Source: Echinometra lucunter (taxonomy: Eukaryota > Echinodermata > Echinoidea > Camarodonta > Echinometridae). Taken from it: 64,000 bases of DNA. Under the pieces are notes generated by a model, which saw only the letters and a list, made by a program, of their open reading frames with translations, was not told the origin of the DNA and did not search any database. The first letter of the stretch is position 1; each line of letters starts with the position of its first letter. A program made the translations under genes and the position numbers. The DNA is taken from positions 5,876,465-5,940,464 of the forward strand of contig CM057165.1 in the NCBI GenBank assembly GCA_029962745.1, in the 5' to 3' direction. Positions 58,832 through 64,000 of the stretch are shown here, piece by piece.

Positions 58832-59252
58832 GTAAGCAACAACGTGAATTGATCAATTTGAAGAAACTTAGAAACCACAGTCATGGTCGTCTTTGACGTG
58901 GTGTTGGAAAGGAGTTAGATCTTGTTATTCGAAAGCATTACTCACCGAACGTAGAGAACTGTCTTGAAACTGTATCTCTGTCAAATTCTTGTTCGATGAT
59001 CCCACAAAAGAATAAAATGTGGTGTGTTCCATGCAGGCTGTACGGGGGACGGGGGTGGGGGGGGGGTCAACAGGGACACATTACACCTTTCTCATCAGTA
59101 TATTCTTAAATCCGTGAAAATTTTGATCTGCAGCTGAGAATGATCAACTACAGGGTGCCTAAAAAAGGTTCCCCTATCTATCAACCAAATCATGAGAGTA
59201 TGTTCAAAATATCATTGCGAGATTCAGATTACCATCGCGTTTCTTTCGTCAG
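58832..59252. other. Intronic; nothing beyond a G-run
   Basis: G-rich run at about 59047-59069. Ends in the 3' splice site tttctttcgtcag. Confidence 0.5.
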
Positions 59253-59440
59253 ATCCCTACGTGAAAGTTTCCATTTTCTACATGAGTAAACGACTGAAAA
59301 AGAAGAAGACGTCTACACAGCACGGAACTCGATCTCCCGTATTCAACGAGGCACTCGTCTTCAATGTCGACACCGACTTCTTACAGCATCTTACCATCGA
59401 GTTCCAAGTCATCCACGAGAACAGGTTCGGCCCGAACGAG
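59253..59440 (+). CDS. Synaptotagmin C2B domain, second exon
   Basis: The 3' splice site is tttcgtcag (59252) and the donor is AACGAG|GTACGA. The 188-bp exon enters in phase 1 and leaves in phase 0. Reads DPYVKVSIFYMSKRLKKKKT, which includes the polybasic KRLKKKK strand typical of C2B, then SPVFNEALVFNV and FLQHLTIEFQVI. The C-terminal C2B part (the usual IG...HW motifs) is missing. I find it nowhere in 59441-64000, so it lies in the N gap at 60245 or beyond the window. Confidence 0.88.
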
Positions 59441-60244
59441 GTACGAAAAGAAACAAATTTTTAGAGGAAAATTTCTTGGGTATGGTCACTCCAAGACAAA
59501 TACAGTAAATGCATTCACTCTCGTACACACCGATATTCAAATATTGGAAATCTGTTTAGCTCCAAAGCCTTCATACGCCTAGCGTAATTACATTTTTTCC
59601 ACTTTTCCTCTTATTTTCACATCTTAACTCATTCCTGCCAGTTTTATCATCATAAGGACAAACTAGTTGGGTCTCTACTTTACCATAATTAAAAATCCTA
59701 TAAAGTCACACAGAGACAAGTATATTGATGACATGGTTGTTTATCTTTAGAATACAAGTAGTTAAGTTGTGAGGAAACGTCTATTTCTACCGGTTGCATG
59801 TAAAATTCAGGGGCCCAATTTGTGTATTTTTACCAGTCTTGTCGAGAATAGTAACGATCACCCCTGACAATTATACGCAAAGCAAATTATCTGAATGGCG
59901 AGAGCGGTATAAATTCCTTTAAAATCTTATGTCTTAAGTCTTATGGTCGTGATGATATCTGCTGTTATTTTCGTACCACGTTACGATTCGAAATCTGAAA
60001 GAATGAACTGAAACAATTTGTTATTTGAATAGACCTAAGTGTACAGTAGCTGCACGCTACCATAGAAATCTCATTTGCTGTTAATGTGGATAATGATACC
60101 ATGAATTTTTTTTTCGTCAAAATGTAAGAAAAATCATACCAGGCATGCCAGGGAGGTGAAAGAATGAAACTTTATTTTCTGCATTGACCCTCACGATTTT
60201 GTTTTCATGCACATTTCCTCATTTCAAAAAGATTTGAAAGCCTC
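59441..60244. other. Intronic; nothing supported
   Basis: AT-rich DNA up to the second assembly gap. Confidence 0.4.
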
Positions 60245-60744
60245 NNNNNNNNNNNNNNNNNNNNNNNNNNNNNNNNNNNNNNNNNNNNNNNNNNNNNNNN
60301 NNNNNNNNNNNNNNNNNNNNNNNNNNNNNNNNNNNNNNNNNNNNNNNNNNNNNNNNNNNNNNNNNNNNNNNNNNNNNNNNNNNNNNNNNNNNNNNNNNNN
60401 NNNNNNNNNNNNNNNNNNNNNNNNNNNNNNNNNNNNNNNNNNNNNNNNNNNNNNNNNNNNNNNNNNNNNNNNNNNNNNNNNNNNNNNNNNNNNNNNNNNN
60501 NNNNNNNNNNNNNNNNNNNNNNNNNNNNNNNNNNNNNNNNNNNNNNNNNNNNNNNNNNNNNNNNNNNNNNNNNNNNNNNNNNNNNNNNNNNNNNNNNNNN
60601 NNNNNNNNNNNNNNNNNNNNNNNNNNNNNNNNNNNNNNNNNNNNNNNNNNNNNNNNNNNNNNNNNNNNNNNNNNNNNNNNNNNNNNNNNNNNNNNNNNNN
60701 NNNNNNNNNNNNNNNNNNNNNNNNNNNNNNNNNNNNNNNNNNNN
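60245..60744. other. Assembly gap (500 N)
   Basis: Exactly 500 N. The right flank is a LINE fragment, so a longer LINE copy may be collapsed here. Confidence 0.98.
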
Positions 60745-61050
60745 AAATTTGATAAGTAAAATGATATGATTTAATAATTGTCTATTTTCTGATGTCTCGT
60801 CTAATCCAACATGGATATCCTTCCACTGTAAGCTTTTAAGAATCGGAAATTTTAATATATTGCTACACAATCTCCATAATACTTTAACCATTTCACATTC
60901 GTAAAAAATATGTCTATAAGTTTCTTCATCTTTACCGCAAAAAGAACATTCATTACTCGATGTAAATCGAAACCTATATAAATGGTGGTTAACAAAGACA
61001 ATATTGTATAATGTACGATCGATACTGATAATGATATCGATAATGAACAA
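60745..61050 (-). pseudogene. Non-LTR retrotransposon ORF2 C-terminal fragment (zinc-binding RVT tail)
   Basis: The - strand frame reads LYRFRFTSSNECSFCGKDEE, then HIFYECEMVKVLW. This C-x2-C ... H-x4-C arrangement before a Trp is the zf-RVT module found downstream of reverse transcriptase in many LINEs. The frame opens at about 61050 and runs into the N gap, so only a fragment is seen. It cannot be assigned to a clade from this much. Confidence 0.7.
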
Positions 61051-61875
61051 TTACATGACATATGTAAGCTACATAGAATTTTGGGGCATGAAACCAAAAC
61101 TGAAGTTAGCACACTAAATTTGCATTGTTTACATAAAGCAATGAGTAGTAATGTCTAGGGTTTATGAAAGCTTATTTATCTTATGGAATATTATTGAAAG
61201 AGATATTATACAAGCATTTCAGATTTATAAAATAACTGAGAGTGTATTATGAATCAAACTAGACCAAAGAAATTTATTGTGGCTAGTAAAAGGAATTTAA
61301 GCAACTTTTAAAGAGTTGTTTTGAGTAGGATTTTACAATTTGTCAGGTGAAATATTTTTCAAGTTGGATTTATTATATTTCTCCTGTAGATTTATTTTCT
61401 AGTACAAACATCAAAAGGATTACTGATGTAGCTATTTCTTGAATATTTGCCAGGAAAATAATGCAGATATTTTATGAAGATAATTATGATTACAACTGAT
61501 ATTTTTATGGTCCTTTTGCAAGTTAATATAGAGCTGTCAAAAGTAAATAATCACACAAAGACACATGGTTTGATGATTCATTCAGGTTTATCATTTATTT
61601 AAGAAAGTACAATTCAAACTGTGATATGATTTAGACAAGTATTGATATTCAGAGTTAATGACTATGTATTGAAGACACATGTCTAATTTCCGGTTCAATT
61701 TGTTTGCTCTCTTTATACAGATTGAATTAAGCTATGTATATGCCAAGCTACGCTATGCTATGCTACAGTGTATGCTATTGCGTTGAATCAGATCAACATC
61801 ATTGGTCGTTTTATTAAACGTCAAATCAACGCCTTAATACAATTTCTTGCAGAATCTTCTTTTTGTCCTCAACAA
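61051..61875. other. Intronic/flanking AT-rich DNA; no gene
   Basis: No open frame of interest. May include the continuation of the LINE fragment in degraded form. Confidence 0.4.
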
Positions 61876-61931
61876 ACCAACTACTTCTGCTACTAGTACT
61901 AGTACTAGTACCACTACTACTACCACTACTA

Positions 61932-61965
<34 letters not shown>

Positions 61966-62083
61966 ATGTACTACAATTTAACACTGCTACCACTATACTA
62001 CTACTACTACTACTATTGCTACTACTGCTACCACTATACTACTACTACTACTACTACTATTGCTACTACTGCTACCACTACTA

Positions 62084-62117
<34 letters not shown>

Positions 62118-62179
62118 ATGTACTACAATTTAACACTGCTACCACTATACTACTACTACTACTACTATTGCTACTACTG

Positions 62180-62216
<37 letters not shown>

Positions 62217-62426
62217 CTCTACTACAACTAGTACTGCTACTACCACTACTACTACTACTACTACTACAACTTCTACTTGTACTACTAGTACTACTGCTAT
62301 TGCTGCTGGTACTACTACTACCACTATTACCACTACTACTACAACTGCTACTAGTACTAGTACTAGTACTACTACTACTACTACTACTACTACTACATGT
62401 ACTACAGTTCAACACTACTACCACTA

Positions 62427-62460
<34 letters not shown>

Positions 62461-62536
62461 GCTACTACTGCTACCACTACTACTACTACTTCTACTACCT
62501 CTACTACAACTAGTACAGCTACTACTACTACTACTT

Positions 62537-62570
<34 letters not shown>

Positions 62571-62914
62571 TTCTACTACTAGTACTACTGCTGCTGCTGC
62601 TGGTACTACTACTACTACTATTACCACTACTACTACTTTTACTGCCACTGCTGCTACCCTGCTATACTACCCTCTACTTCTTTTTCTACTACTACTACTA
62701 CTACTACTACAACAACTACTACTACTTTTACTACTTCTACTTCTACTTCTACTACCACTACTACTACTTCTTCTACTTCTTTTGTTACTACTATACTTCT
62801 ACTTCTTTTACTACTACTATACTGCTACTTTTACTACTACTTCTGCCATTCCAACTTCTTTTTCTACTTCTATACTACTACTACTACTACCCATTACTAC
62901 TACTTTTACTACTG

Positions 62915-62951
<37 letters not shown>

Positions 62952-62957
62952 TGCCAC
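61876..62957. repeat. Long imperfect (CTA)n microsatellite
   Basis: About 1.08 kb of CTA/CTG/CTT/ACC triplets with block duplications (catgtactacaatttaacac recurs near 61964 and 62115). ORFs here are artefacts. Confidence 0.95.
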
Positions 62958-62961
62958 AGGT

Positions 62962-63285
62962 GATGTTCGTTATTCTGAAGGTTCATTATTCAGAAACACG
63001 CAATTGCGTATACCTAGATGGCGTTAGTCCGAAAAGGAAAAAGGGTTTCTTTAATCTGAACATTTGTGGCGTTATTCCAAAGGTTCGTGATTCCGGAGGT
63101 TCGCGATTCCGAAAATAAAATACGGTTCGTTATTCCGAAGGTTCATTTATCCGAAAATGAAATAAGGTTCGTTATTCCGAAGGTTTGTTATTCTGAAGAT
63201 TCGATAGTCCGAAAATGAAACAAGGTTCGTTAGTCAGAAAATAACTAACGAAGTAACAGACCTTATTTCATTATCGGACTAAAGA
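62962..63285. repeat. Repeat of gttcgttattccgaagg motifs (relative of 11376-11612)
   Basis: Multiple copies of cgttattccgaaggttcg and gtccgaaaatgaaa, followed by inverted forms (ccttatttcattatcggac) near 63260. Follows the microsatellite directly. Confidence 0.75.
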
Positions 63286-63549
63286 TAATTAGATTTTTTT
63301 AGATGAAAGCTGGAAAAAACACACATTCAGATTGAATTCTGGTATGTCCCTAAGGCTCTTCATCTATATAATATCAATCAGTGTGAAAGAAAATTGGAAA
63401 ATGAAACAGGAAATTTGCCAAGTTGCACACATAAAAATAGCGATTTTATATTTGAACTGCACTGCCAATTTAGAGAGCTTGATGACTGTTTACAACTGAA
63501 TCACTCTTATTTGCAAACAGTGGAATGTACTGCATTGAAAATGGGCTCA

Positions 63550-64000
63550 AAATCAAGCCATTCAGTTCCGTGCATTGTGGTCTTATCCTTCATTTTCTTC
63601 AAACACCGTTATCGCCTGGAATGCTGGGTTGTTTTTGCAGGGTTAAACTAAATGTAGCTTTACGTAAATAATAATTTTTATTTGTGTGATTGGTACTGGG
63701 CAGCTTCATACCCTTCATATCCAAAAGGTGGAAATATTGGGGAGATAGACAAATAAGAAAGGTTGTTGACAAGGAAGACGTCTATTAAGGAAAAGGTGGC
63801 AATCCTATTTGATATCTGATTTTGATATCTTTGTTTTTTCCTTTCATTTCCAGGAAATTAATTTCCTAGTCTCTTTACTCAAGTTACATTAAATGCAACC
63901 CATTTTTTTTGGCATTCATGTGATGAAAGAAAAAGTAAATTTTTATTCCACGAACATGAAAATGGGAATTTGTGATAAGATTTTCATACAAATCGATACA
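63550..64000. repeat. Right arm of a long-range inverted repeat
   Basis: Reverse complement of about 49550-50010 (atttccaggaaattaatttc, gggagatagacaaataagaa and ccacgaacatgaaaatggg all have counterparts). It runs off the window end. The 63394-63651 ORF lies inside this repeat and has no motif. Confidence 0.85.

Noticed and set aside
61863..63118. 352-codon ORF and its antisense partners
   Set aside because: Translation of (CTA)n; the non-repeat tail has no motif.

Overview
This is an animal (metazoan) genomic window, most likely from a marine deuterostome and probably a sea urchin or another echinoderm. The basis is a multi-exon synaptotagmin gene with long introns, a Mag/SURL-type Ty3/gypsy element, tRNA-derived SINEs, many short palindromic MITEs with TA or TTAA target sites, and GA/GT/CTA microsatellites. 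The species call is an inference. Two runs of exactly 500 N (20696-21195 and 60245-60744) are scaffold gaps.

The only host gene I can assemble with confidence is a synaptotagmin, closest in my reading to Syt12, on the + strand. Its exons are 13441-13840 (5'UTR, start codon and membrane anchor), 16891-16961, 19476-19609, 55468-55645 (first half of C2A), 57378-57605 (second half of C2A), 58699-58831 and 59253-59440 (C2B). The last C2B exon is not in view. At least one exon must lie between 19609 and 55468, because the splice phases there do not match. The first C2A exon carries two in-frame stops and has lost a conserved Asp, although its neighbours are clean.

The 36-kb intron between the third and fourth visible exons is filled with mobile DNA. 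The most striking element is a young LTR element on the - strand (26154-32423). It has near-identical 207-bp LTRs, a primer-binding site, a polypurine tract and probable GGGG target duplications. Its single intact 1083-codon ORF reads HhH-like domain, gag capsid, zinc knuckle, degraded protease-like segment, then a complete TatD-type metal hydrolase. It has no reverse transcriptase, RNase H or integrase. I regard this as the candidate undescribed system: a non-autonomous retroelement that encodes a gag-TatD nuclease fusion. A splice donor in the LTR and an acceptor two bases before the gag ATG predict removal of a 1.7-kb leader.

A second, decayed gypsy element on the + strand spans about 33960-47451. 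It has a truncated 5' LTR, a full 3' LTR, and gag-pol broken by frameshifts and a nonsense codon. Its 8.5-kb leader is very long and probably contains nested insertions. Between 24816 and 25606 on the - strand lie two phase-compatible exon-like segments of an unrecognised gene.

From 47.9 kb to the end the window is mostly repeats: long (GTA)n/(CTA)n microsatellites, a 560-bp perfect-looking tandem duplication, a ~157-bp minisatellite carrying RFX X-box-like sites, a 59-bp satellite with a palindrome in most units and a ~524-bp higher-order period, and an inverted repeat whose arms lie near 49.6-50.0 kb and 63.6-64.0 kb. The left 13 kb, upstream of the synaptotagmin, is a mosaic of MITEs, foldback repeats and SINEs with no convincing coding exon.
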